The notes under the pieces are model-generated. The model did not search any database. It saw only the letters and a list, made by a program, of their open reading frames with translations, and was not told the origin of the DNA. The translations under genes were made by a program, and so were the position numbers. Shown piece by piece: positions 1 to 7,805 of a DNA stretch of 13,513 bases (position 1 is the first letter of the stretch; each line of letters starts with the position of its first letter). Origin of the DNA: CAYOVG01 sp964407285 (GTDB taxonomy: Bacteria > Desulfobacterota > Syntrophobacteria > Syntrophobacterales > Syntrophobacteraceae); NCBI GenBank assembly GCA_964407285.1, contig CAYOVG010000184.1, positions 1-13,513 of the forward strand, written 5' to 3'.

Positions 1-805
1 GCCCGCATTTGGCCATGAGCAAAAAGAAGAGGCGCGGGTCGCCGGCCTTTTCGGTCCCGCCCATGGTTTCGAAATGCCCCATGCCCTTGGCCAGTATCAC
101 GTCCACGGTGTCGTACAGGCGCGCAAAGGATTCGGAAATGCGATCGAATTCGAGGCCGACCGTCGCGGCCCCCGTATCGACGATCTCCAGCGACGCGGAA
201 ATTTTCTGCCAATCCGGCGTCCCTTCCAGGTCGGGCGCGGTCACGTCGTTTTGGACGGGACCGCCCTTGACGGCGTAGAACACGCGGTGTCCCATTCGGC
301 GCAGCGTCGCCAGGAGGGGGAGATCGAAAAAGACCTCTCCGGCATTATCCGCCAGCCACAGGACCGACCGTTTCCCCCCCTTCAGCCTGTCCGCCAGGAG
401 GTCGATGTCATCGGCGGCGAGGGGGACGGGGTTTTGCAGCCAGTGCTCCAGTTGCGCGAGGGAGCGGAAAAAATCGATGGCGTTTCCCTGCAGCGCGAAA
501 GAAACAAAATGCCTGAAAGAAGCGTCCGGGGGAGGCGCATACCGGGCCGCGAGAACCGAGGCGGCGGCCATCTCCCGCCGTTTGCGTCGGGCGAAGGGGT
601 CCGGGTTCCCGGAAACTTCCCTCATAACGGGAAAGAACCTGTTGGCCAGATGGGCCGCGGACAGGGGTTCGTCCTTCATCGCCATGACCAGGTCCCATGC
701 CTCGCGAACCGCCCTATCGCGGACTTCGTCCACGGGGGAGGCGGCGTCCGCCGTCATCTCGATCAGGCGGCGCAGGCAGGGCAGGCATTCCGGAGTCACT
801 CGCAT
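1..805 (-). CDS. DUF89 / ARMT1-like damage-control phosphatase, C-terminus cut by window edge
   Basis: The minus strand is open from an ATG at 805 to the window edge, giving 268 codons and no stop. The sequence shows the DUF89 hallmarks in order: a CxxC pair (Cys7, Cys10), GNAIDF (107-112), DNAGE (153-157), a KGGPVQNDVT segment (180-189) and AKGMGHFE (239-246). In this family the DNxGE Asp/Asn and the later Asp bind a metal, and the proteins dephosphorylate damaged or overflow phosphometabolites. The N-terminal CxxC is typical of the prokaryotic subgroup of about 290 residues, so perhaps only 20-30 residues are missing. The start is preceded by GGTGGA at 5 bases. It is transcribed divergently from the NACHT gene at 1532. 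The exact substrate cannot be told. The family call is firm from multiple motifs in the right order. Confidence 0.9.
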   Translation of the reverse strand, partial: MRVTPECLPCLRRLIEMTADAASPVDEVRDRAVREAWDLVMAMKDEPLSAAHLANRFFPVMREVSGNPDPFARRKRREMAAASVLAARYAPPPDASFRHFVSFALQGNAIDFFRSLAQLEHWLQNPVPLAADDIDLLADRLKGGKRSVLWLADNAGEVFFDLPLLATLRRMGHRVFYAVKGGPVQNDVTAPDLEGTPDWQKISASLEIVDTGAATVGLEFDRISESFARLYDTVDVILAKGMGHFETMGGTEKAGDPRLFFLLMAKCG

Positions 806-1531
806 CGATTCCACCCGGCTCAAATCCTCGATTCACCAAAACTCGTGAAAATCAACGCTTCCACAGCCCGACGGGTCTTCTCTCCCAGTCGATCGACCCG
901 ATGGGTCACCCGCATCAACGTCTCATCGATGGAAGCCCCCAATGCCCCGGACCGTTTCCGCAAAGGGCCGTCGGCGACCGGTCTCTCTTCCCAATGTCCA
1001 CTCCCTCGATCAGGAGAAGAGATCCAGACCGGGGAAGAGACTTCCGATCCACCTGCACAGATTAACGCTTTTTTCGCCTGTGATCAATGGCCTGTTCCCT
1101 CATGATCGTCATATTTCTTTCTTCCCCGTCACGGACGTCGGGCATTTTCCGGGCCGTGCGCCACATCCGTGGATAGGTGAACACTCGGGATAAACCGGGC
1201 ATTTGGGAGGGTATGCCGAGCATTTGCAGCACCCGTGGGACGGCCGAACGGGGTGGGGCAAAAGCGAAGCGTTGCACTCACAATTGTCTTGATAAGCCCG
1301 TTACACAAAGGTAAACTCGGTCCGGTTTCCATAATGATGCTTATACGGAATTGTTTTTCATCCTTCGTTGTGACCCGCCGGATCGTGAAGGGTTGGGAGG
1401 CCTGCTTTGTGAGAGGACTGCCTTTTACGGTTGCGGCTTCCAGCCGAGACGGCTTTGCCGGAACTCCATACCCTCCGGCCAAGCCGATGGATTCGGGTTC
1501 GGACACGGACACTTTTGAAAAGGGACGCTGT
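806..1531. other. Intergenic stretch between divergent DUF89 and NACHT genes
   Basis: No convincing gene is seen in these 726 bases. The frame of the NACHT gene stays open upstream to about 1235, but the extension does not look like a conserved domain and lacks a good start. A minus-strand frame open from 1083 to a stop at 820 has no ATG until its last 31 codons. The part nearest the NACHT gene, roughly 1260-1360, is clearly more AT-rich than the surroundings and holds the best promoter candidate (1290-1318). No tRNA gene or obvious flanking direct repeat that could mark an insertion site was found by eye. Confidence 0.6.
1290..1318 (+). promoter_or_regulatory. Candidate sigma-70 promoter for the NACHT gene
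   Basis: TTGATA at 1290-1295 (5 of 6 to the -35 consensus) is separated by exactly 17 bases from TAAACT at 1313-1318 (4 of 6 to the -10 consensus). It lies in an AT-rich island upstream of the NACHT gene, which would give a leader of about 200 bases. The match was made by eye only. No operator or regulator site is recognised. Confidence 0.4.
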
Positions 1532-4500
1532 ATGTCTGACGGCGGCAAGGGCATCACGATTTTACATCTCTCCGACATTCATCGAACCGCGGATGAACCG
1601 GTTTCCATCCTCAGCATTCTCTCAGCCTTGAGAGAAGATCTCGGGAAGCAGCAGCGTGAAGAAGGTTTGCCCCAACCGGACTTCCTGGTGATCTCCGGAG
1701 ATATCACCCAATCCGCGAAACCGGATGAGTACGATGATGCTTATAAATTGATCGACGAACTCAGGAAAGAACTGTCGGTTCCCGACTGGGGCCGGGTCAT
1801 CCTCACGCCCGGAAATCACGACATTGACCGGGATGCCAGCGAAGGTCTCTTCAAGTCAGGGCGGCGTGAGCCATCCGGCGTCGACCCCGCTTTGACGCAC
1901 AAAGAGGATTCGTTCTACTTCTGGACGGACGAAGAGAAGTACGCCGAACGGCTGAAGCCCTTCAGCGGTTTTTACGAGCGTGTGTATGGACGGAAATATC
2001 CCGTTGCCCGCAAGGACCAGTTCGACACCTGGAGCTTTCCTGAATTCGGCATCTGCTTCGTGGCGCTCAACAGCTGTGACCGTATCGACCACCTGCGTTT
2101 CAAGGGCATCATCCATGAAGAGGCTTTCCACAAGGCCGAGGAGCGCCTCCGGGAAGAACAGCCGGACCATGACGACATGCTCAAAGTCGCCGTATGGCAC
2201 CATGATCTCAACTGGCTGGGGAAGACGGAACTCGTAGATTGCCTCGAACCTTCCATACTCGGCCGGATCGTGACCGCCCGTTATGACCTGGCGTTGTGCG
2301 GGCACACCCATCGCGCCAATTACGATGAATACACCTACCACCACTATCGCCTGCCGGTCATCGCCGCCGGTTCGCTGTGCGCAGGACCAAGGCAGAGAAA
2401 TGAGAGCACTCCACGTCTCTACAACCTGCTCCATGTCCAGGGGAACGCCATCCGCGTGCATACGCGATCACGCCCCACAAGGGACCTTCCATGGCGCCCG
2501 TACGCAAATTGGGGGACGCCGCCGCGCCCGCATTTCGACGTCCCGTTGTCCGGACGGCGACAGGTACGCGCTACCGTCACCATACCCGCTACGGATACCC
2601 GGAGGGAGGCTGTACCGGCGACAATCCCGAATTCCAATTCAGACCTCCCCTTCGGAGAACGCCTTCAAAAGCTTGAAAGGATCGTAGCCGACCTGAAGGG
2701 GGACGGCTACGATGTGCTGGTCAAGGACGAAGAGACTGTCGTCATCAACACGGACTTCAAGACGACCGTCGTCATGGATGACGGTACTCTCCGGGGATTG
2801 CAGGACGAGATATCCCGGCTTCGCCGGGCCATCATCGGGCACACCCCGACGGAAGCGGATCTCAACCTGCTGGAGAAACGCTACCGGCAACATATCGTCC
2901 GTTGGTTCGACCTACTGACTTTCCAGGGGATGATGCGCACGGGACGTCCGATCTACCTGCGGCTTGAAGACATATATGTGGAACTGTGCGCCGTAGCGGA
3001 AGTGCCGGAAGCCGCGGATGCCTTCAGCGCCGAAGAACGCCGCCTGCTTCTGGATGCGGAAGACAAGGACCCGGAAGCCCGACGGGAGTTGATGCGGCAG
3101 ATGGACGCCCTGCGCCGCGAACGTTGGAACGTCAAGCTTCCCGAGCGGCGCTCCATTTCCGAGAGTCTTCATGTACCGAACAGGCGCGCGTTCGTTATCC
3201 TGGGAGATCCCGGCAGCGGCAAAACCACGCTGTTGCACCTGCTGGCGCTCGTATACGCCAAAGGACCGGCCGCAGCGCGGAAACACCTCGGCATTATTCC
3301 GGCCGAATCCAACCGCCTGCCCATTTTCGTTCCACTGGCGGCTTTCGACGACATGCGCCGGTCCTCCCCCGGCCTTTCCCTGGTGGATTTTCTCGCATTG
3401 TACTACGACCGTCGCCGCGGTCTTCCCGGCCTCGGTCCGCTGTTCGAACGTAAGCTGGAATGCGGAGAAGCCCTCGTGCTCTTCGACGGATTGGACGAAG
3501 TGCTGGATACGGGCACGCGAGGTCTCGTGGCGGAACAGGTCAACGCGATTATCGGCGAGTGGGTGGGGCGCGGTGTGCGCTTCGCCGTGACCAGCCGGTT
3601 CGTGGGCTACCGCGAAGCCCCGCTCAGCGGAGATTTGCCGCACTTGAGCCTGCTGGACTTTCGAACCCGGGAGATCGAAGTATTCGTTCACAAATGGACG
3701 TTGGCGTATGAGAAATGGGCAAACGGCATTCCGACGGATGCCGGACCGACGCCCGAAATACTCAGCATGGCCCGCAAGCACGAGGCGGACCTGCTCGGCG
3801 ACGTGCGCAGCAATGCCGGCGTGCAGCGACTGGCGGCCAATCCGCTCATGCTGACCATGCTGGCGCTTTTGCGGAGGCAGGTGGGGCGTCTGCCGCACCG
3901 CAGGATAAAGCTTTACGAATGCTACGCAAACACGTTGATCGAAAACTGGATCGTCGCCCGCAGCTATGGAGCACGAGAGCAATCCGTGGAGATGATCGAC
4001 CCTCTCGATGCCCAACGTATCCTGATCTCGGTGGCGCTCTGGCTTCAGGAGAACAAGCCGAGCGGGACAGCGGGCAAGCTCGAATTACGCAATGAACTGA
4101 CCCGCATCTACCTGGAAGAGGCCGGAGTTGTCGAAGGTTCCGCCACGGGCGCCCAGATTCGCGAGGCCGAAGGCAAAGCCAAGCGACTATTGCACGATAT
4201 GCGTCACATGGCCGGATTGATCGTGGAACGGGGACAGGACGCATTTGGCTTCTTGCATCTGACGTTCCAGGAGTACTTCGCAGGACGAGCCATCGCCCGC
4301 CTGAACGACAACGAGCGATGGGAACTGCTGCGTTCGCACCTGCACGATCCTCGCTGGCGTGAACCGATTCTTCTGAGCGCCGGACAATTGGGGGTGGTTG
4401 AACAGCGTCGCTCCCAGGTCACGGAACTTGTGCGGCGGATTCTGGACTGCGAGGATGAGACGGAACCCGACCTGCGCCGGAACTTGTTGCTGGCGCTGGC

Positions 4501-6062
4501 GATTGCTGCGGATGGCGTGGGCCTTGATCCGAAAATGCCGGCCGACCTCGTGCAAAGAGCCACGGCCTGTCTGCAAACCAGAGTGTACGCGCTTGCAGAA
4601 CAGATTATTCGATGCCTGGCCCAGTTGGTTGTTGATGGTTTGGCGGACCATGACGGAATCCTGGCGCCGGTATGGTCATCCGGAGATGCAGGCCTTCAAG
4701 TGGCCGGTATAGAGACCTTATCGGAATTTCAGATGGTTCCGGCATTTCGGAAAGCCGTGCTCGATCGAATCGATGACCCGGACTGGAATGTCCGCCGGGC
4801 GGCTCTCAGCGCCCTATCGGGTGCGGTGAGCACGGATGCGCAGGCGCGAAAAGCCGTGCTCGATCGAATCGATGACCCGGACTGGAATGTCCGCCGGGCG
4901 GCTCTCAGCGCCCTATCGGGTGCGGTGAGCACGGATGCGCAGGCGCGAAAAGCCGTGCTCGATCGAATCGATGACCCGGACTGGAATGTCCGCCGGGCGG
5001 CTCTCAGCGCCCTATCGGGTGCGGTGAGCACGGATGCGCAGGCGCGAAAAGCCGTGCTCGATCGAANNNNNNNNNNNNNNNNNNNNNNNNNNNNNNNNNN
5101 NNNNNNNNNNNNNNNNNNNNNNNNNNNNNNNNNNNNNNNNNNNNNNNNNNNNNNNNNNNNNNNNNNTCCGCCGGGCGGCTCTCAGCGCCCTATCGGGTGC
5201 GGTGAGCACGGATGCGCAGGCCCGAAAAGCCGTGCTCGATCGAATCGATGACCCGGACCCGGATGTCCGCCAAGCGGCTGTCAGCGCACTATCGGGTGCG
5301 GTGAGCACGGATGCGCAGGCGCGAAAAGCCGTGCTCGATCGAATCGATGACCCGGACTCGTATGTCCGCTGGGCGGCTGTCAGCGCACTTGTGCAGATGG
5401 ATGAGGGAGAGATCTCGACCGCTGAACTGGAAACGATCAAAGAATGGCTTGGAGCAGACGTCGATCGGCACAACGATCTAATTCCATATTTCGGAGAGAC
5501 TGACTTGGACACGATGAGGCGCTCACTAGCCGCCCATATCGGTACATGCCTGCCGGACGAGCCCGAGCTACGGGACTGGGTCTTCCGTTTGCTGGACGGC
5601 CCACGCATGTCGTCCCGGGTAGGCGCCGCCATGGCGCTGATGCAATGGAGGGGCGGTCCACCCGCCGAAGTTGTGGAACGTGTCCTGGCGACGCTCGAGG
5701 ATTGCCGCGACCTGCGAAGTTACCCCGCTCGACTGACGGCGGCATCGTATCTAATCAATCGCGATCCCTATTCCAGCGAGGCTGTGGAAGTATGCCTCCA
5801 TGCGCTCGATTACGGTACGAAGCCGTGGGAACTCTTAAGCCAAAGCGGGGAAATCCGCAAGCAGGCTGCGCTCGTGCTCGGGAAACTCGATCCTCTCTAC
5901 TTCGATGCCCATATCTACGAAAAGCTGCGGTGTGTGATGTACAACGATGAAGACCCCGAGGTGCGGAATTCCGCTTACGCCGCCCTGGCGCGCCTGGCCG
6001 GAGCGAGGGAGCGTTCAGCAAAATGCATCCCTTGCGAACCGTCCCCAAGGGCGATTGGCTGA
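1532..6062 (+). CDS. Metallophosphoesterase-NACHT-HEAT protein (bacterial NLR-like STAND, probable antiphage defence), interrupted by assembly gap
   Basis: This is one large gene split by a 100-N gap. The first 1,178 codons lie before the gap and 298 after it. The two sides are in different frames only because the N count is a placeholder. ATG at 1532 is chosen because AGGGA lies 6 bases upstream and the first domain begins at once. Domain 1 (about residues 8-300) is a calcineurin-like phosphoesterase with its full metal set: D15xH17, GD57, GNHD (94-97), HH 223-224 and GHTH (257-260). A Pro/Thr-rich linker and a short helical region follow. The NACHT NTPase has Walker A GDPGSGKT (558-565), Walker B with D652 and DE 655-656, sensor TSR (687-689), NPLMLTML (770-777) and FLHLTFQEYF (907-916). 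From about 920 a HEAT/PBS-lyase-type solenoid begins, with near-identical 33-residue repeats from 1074. The C-terminal cap is less repetitive. By analogy with bacterial NACHT/STAND proteins, the solenoid would sense an invader, NACHT would oligomerise, and the phosphoesterase would be the effector cutting nucleic acid or nucleotides. That role is inference. No partner gene adjoins it. Confidence 0.88.
4751..5423 (+). repeat. Tandem 99-base (33-residue) HEAT repeat array, near-identical units
   Basis: Units begin at 4751, 4850, 4949 and 5048, then after the gap at 5226 and 5325, with a period of exactly 99 bases. The first three units are identical base for base, and the visible parts of the units flanking the gap differ from them by one silent change (GCG to GCC, near 5223). 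Each unit encodes an AVLDRIDDPD..VR.AA.SALSGAVSTDAQARK pattern, a two-helix HEAT/PBS-lyase repeat. The last two units differ at a few clustered positions: WN becomes PD and then SY before VR, R becomes Q and then W after VR, and L becomes V. Such identity points to very recent duplication or homogenisation. The last unit loses the repeat after about 5390. Confidence 0.95.
5067..5166. other. Assembly gap (100 N) inside the HEAT repeat array
   Basis: Exactly 100 N are present, a common placeholder for a gap of unknown size. The repeat offset before the gap (unit start 5048) and after it (offset 40 at base 5167) means the real gap must be 21 + 99k bases. The 100-N spacing is not a multiple of three and creates a false frame change. 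With k = 0 the missing codons would read IDDPDWN exactly as in the preceding units. Confidence 0.93.
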
Positions 6063-6084
6063 TGGACTCATGGACTCGTCGGCC

Positions 6085-6358
6085 TTACCCCCGCCCATGC
6101 CCATCGTGGCGATATAGGCCGCATACAGCACGAGCAGCAGTATCCCGCGGCCGCGCCGGATGAAGCCGTTGCGGGCCGGGTAGGTCAGCAAAACGGCCGC
6201 GGATTCGAACAACAGCGCCGTGATGACTTCCCTCATTCGGCATGAATGGGAGCGATGACGGCCGCGACCGCAATGACGAAGAAGCTGTTGAATATGTTGC
6301 TGCCGAGAACCGTTCCAGGTCCCATTTCATCGCGCCCCCGGATCAATGAGATGATCAG
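6085..6358 (-). pseudogene. Remnant of a Na+/Ca2+ exchanger-family (CaCA) antiporter, C-terminal part, frameshifted
   Basis: On the minus strand, the frame starting at 6358 reads GTVLGSNIFNSFFVIAVAA, which resembles the second alpha-repeat of CaCA cation exchangers. It hits a stop at 6235-6233. The next frame, from 6236, continues with REVITALLFESAAVLLTYPA, then a basic loop and ILLLVLYAAYIATM, which matches the usual last two membrane helices. A small indel near 6236 therefore separates two halves of one ancestral C-terminus. The N-terminal two thirds are absent, because a stop lies at 6361-6359 and the RRM terminator follows. The second frame stays open to 6015, running into the NACHT 3' end, which is probably chance. 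No start or ribosome-binding site supports a functional product. Confidence 0.68.
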
Positions 6359-6419
6359 TCATCGCTGCTCCCGACCGGCGCAACGGGTGGAGGCTTCAGT
6401 CCCCGGGATCGAAAACACC

Positions 6420-6449
6420 AAAAAACCAGCGCCGGGCCATGCCGGCGCC
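6420..6449 (-). terminator. Rho-independent terminator of the RRM protein gene
   Basis: Read on the minus strand, GCGCCGG and CCGGCGC form a 7-base-pair GC stem around a 6-base loop (6429-6448). A run of six T follows three bases later (6425-6420). It lies about 60 bases past the stop of the RNA-binding protein gene, in the correct orientation. Confidence 0.8.
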
Positions 6450-6508
6450 AAATCCGAGTCACTGCCAGTTTTTATCGATGTCGGCGCCGGTCGGCGCCGG
6501 GACCGGGA

Positions 6509-6913
6509 CTAGTAGGAACGGCGCCCTCCACCGCCCCCTCCGCCGCGGCCGCCTCTACCGCCGCCGCCACCGTAACCGCCGCCTCCACGACCATAGCCGC
6601 CGCCGCCCCCGGGGCCTCTGCCGCCGCCGCCCGGACGGCCGCCTCCGCCGGGGCGTCCGCCGCCACGGGATTCACGAGGCCGGGCTTCATTGACCCTCAG
6701 GGACGATCCGCCCAGGTCCCTGCCGTTCAAAGCCGAGATCGCGGCCTGCGCCTGTTCCGCGTCGGGCATTTCGACAAATCCGAAACCGCGGGACTTACCG
6801 GTGTAAGCGTCCATGATGATCTTGGCGGAACTTACTTCTCCAAACTCCTCGAATGCATGCCTCAATTCTTCTTCGGTGGTCTTAAACGATATATTCCCAA
6901 CGTAAATGTTCAT
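6509..6913 (-). CDS. RNA-binding protein: single RRM plus Gly/Arg-rich tail
   Basis: A 134-residue protein. Residues 1-78 form one RNA-recognition motif with RNP2 IYVGNI (3-8) and RNP1 RGFGFVEM (42-49), which carry the aromatic residues that stack on single-stranded RNA. From residue 83 onward the chain is almost only Gly, Arg, Pro and Tyr (RGG-like, ending RRSY), a low-complexity tail known to add nonspecific RNA affinity. Bacterial members are small cytoplasmic proteins, often cold- or stress-related, and their targets are mostly unknown. The ATG at 6913 is chosen over upstream starts because the RRM begins directly there and GGAAG lies about 5 bases upstream. It is a single-gene unit with its own terminator downstream. 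The tail's GC-rich codons make the end of the gene highly repetitive. Confidence 0.95.
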   Translation of the reverse strand: MNIYVGNISFKTTEEELRHAFEEFGEVSSAKIIMDAYTGKSRGFGFVEMPDAEQAQAAISALNGRDLGGSSLRVNEARPRESRGGGRPGGGGRPGGGGRGPGGGGGYGRGGGGYGGGGGRGGRGGGGGGGRRSY

Positions 6914-7805
6914 GCTCTTCCTTTCCTGGGAAACGTGTGCCTGCCTACTCTTCTCCTCACCATACGACGAAGCCCCAATGGACAAATTCAACCTGGACAT
7001 CCCATGCAACAAAGCCCGGCAAGTAATTCACGCGATCGAACTCGATCAGCATCAACAGCTATCCGGCCGCACACCGCGCATACCATTTTTCGGCCGATCA
7101 TTTCCAGACAACGCCGAATGCCGGCGACCGCCGGAAGCATTCTCCATTTTCTTCCGGTCGGAATTCGTCCGGAAAATCCGCCGGGATACCGGAATAGCCG
7201 TTCCGCTCCAATGCTACCGGATCGGGCTGATGATTGAAGTCAGAATAACAGAGGCACGCAATAAGAATAATAAGATCTTGGCCATGATGACGTCTGTAAA
7301 CTAATCTCTCCCAGTTCTACGGCCCGCTGAAGTCTCAGAGGAATACCGAAATCAGGCAGGTACCGGGCAGCCGCCGGTTCGCTATATATTTGGAATAACT
7401 ACGCGAACCAGCACGCCAGCCACTCTGATGCCAGGTTGACAACCCAATTGTAAACATATTCCAAGAAAACGCAAGCAGTTAATATACGCGCAGGAAACGG
7501 CGCACGAGGCAGGGCCGGGCAGCCCCTTGAGGGAGGAAGGAAACATGGCCAGTCCGGCATATCCCGCAAGGTCCCCGGGCATGCATCCATCGCCCTGCCC
7601 CGGGCATCCGGGGTTCCGACGCTCGCCGTCAACCGAAAGCTTGTCAAGAAACCGTAAAGAAAGTATATGTATACCAATCCGCGGGAGGGGCTTCAAACGC
7701 CGCTGTACGCAAAACCTGCGAGGGCGGACCTCCATGGCGCCGCGAACCGGAACCCCAAACGGTTTCCTTCGACCGCAAGAGGGAAACATCCGATGTGAAG
7801 GAGAG
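6914..7805. other. Intergenic stretch between RRM gene and small selenoprotein gene
   Basis: These 892 bases hold no strong gene. Part of the stretch (about 7225-7480) is AT-rich compared with the rest. Short frames exist: a 37-codon minus-strand frame (7101-6988) with Cys pairs, a 23-codon hydrophobic minus-strand frame (7285-7214) and a 24-codon plus-strand frame (7230-7304). None has a good ribosome-binding site. A plus-strand ATG at 7545 does have a strong GGAGGAAGG upstream, but its frame reads as low-complexity Pro/Arg/Ser and simply runs in phase into the selenoprotein gene. A promoter candidate for that gene is at 7641-7669. The rest appears empty. Confidence 0.55.
7641..7669 (+). promoter_or_regulatory. 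Candidate sigma-70 promoter for the small selenoprotein gene
   Basis: TTGTCA at 7641-7646 (5 of 6 to the -35 consensus), a 17-base spacer, then TATATG at 7664-7669 (4 of 6 to the -10 consensus). This would place the transcript start near 7676 and give a leader of about 130 bases. Matched by eye only. Confidence 0.4.

Noticed and set aside
820..1083. Minus-strand open frame ending 14 bases before the DUF89 start, with a charged C-terminal 31 codons beginning at an internal ATG.
   Set aside because: No start codon until the last 31 codons, no recognisable domain, and the upstream portion reads as compositionally random. It may be a remnant but cannot be supported.
1235..1531. Upstream in-frame extension of the NACHT gene with possible earlier starts.
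   Set aside because: No good ribosome-binding site, no conserved sequence, and the phosphoesterase begins right after the ATG at 1532, which has AGGGA upstream.
1129..1578. 149-codon minus-strand frame overlapping the NACHT gene start.
   Set aside because: No recognisable motif, overlaps a well-supported gene start and the likely promoter; treated as a chance frame.
6062..6077. Tandem 8-base duplication ATGGACTC just after the NACHT stop, possible target-site duplication.
   Set aside because: The copies are adjacent to each other rather than flanking an element, and no matching copy was found on the left side of the NACHT gene.
7214..7285. 23-residue hydrophobic minus-strand peptide (starts MAKILLFLLRA), reminiscent of small membrane or toxin-like peptides.
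   Set aside because: No ribosome-binding site at a sensible distance, no antisense or repeat structure typical of type I toxins, and the AT-rich context makes such frames likely by chance.
7545..7805. In-frame upstream start at 7545 with a strong GGAGGAAGG, which would lengthen the selenoprotein by 87 residues.
   Set aside because: The added part is low-complexity Pro/Ser/Arg with no conserved look, the small-protein family is known only as short proteins, and a promoter candidate lies inside the extension. The strong ribosome-binding-like sequence is noted as unexplained.
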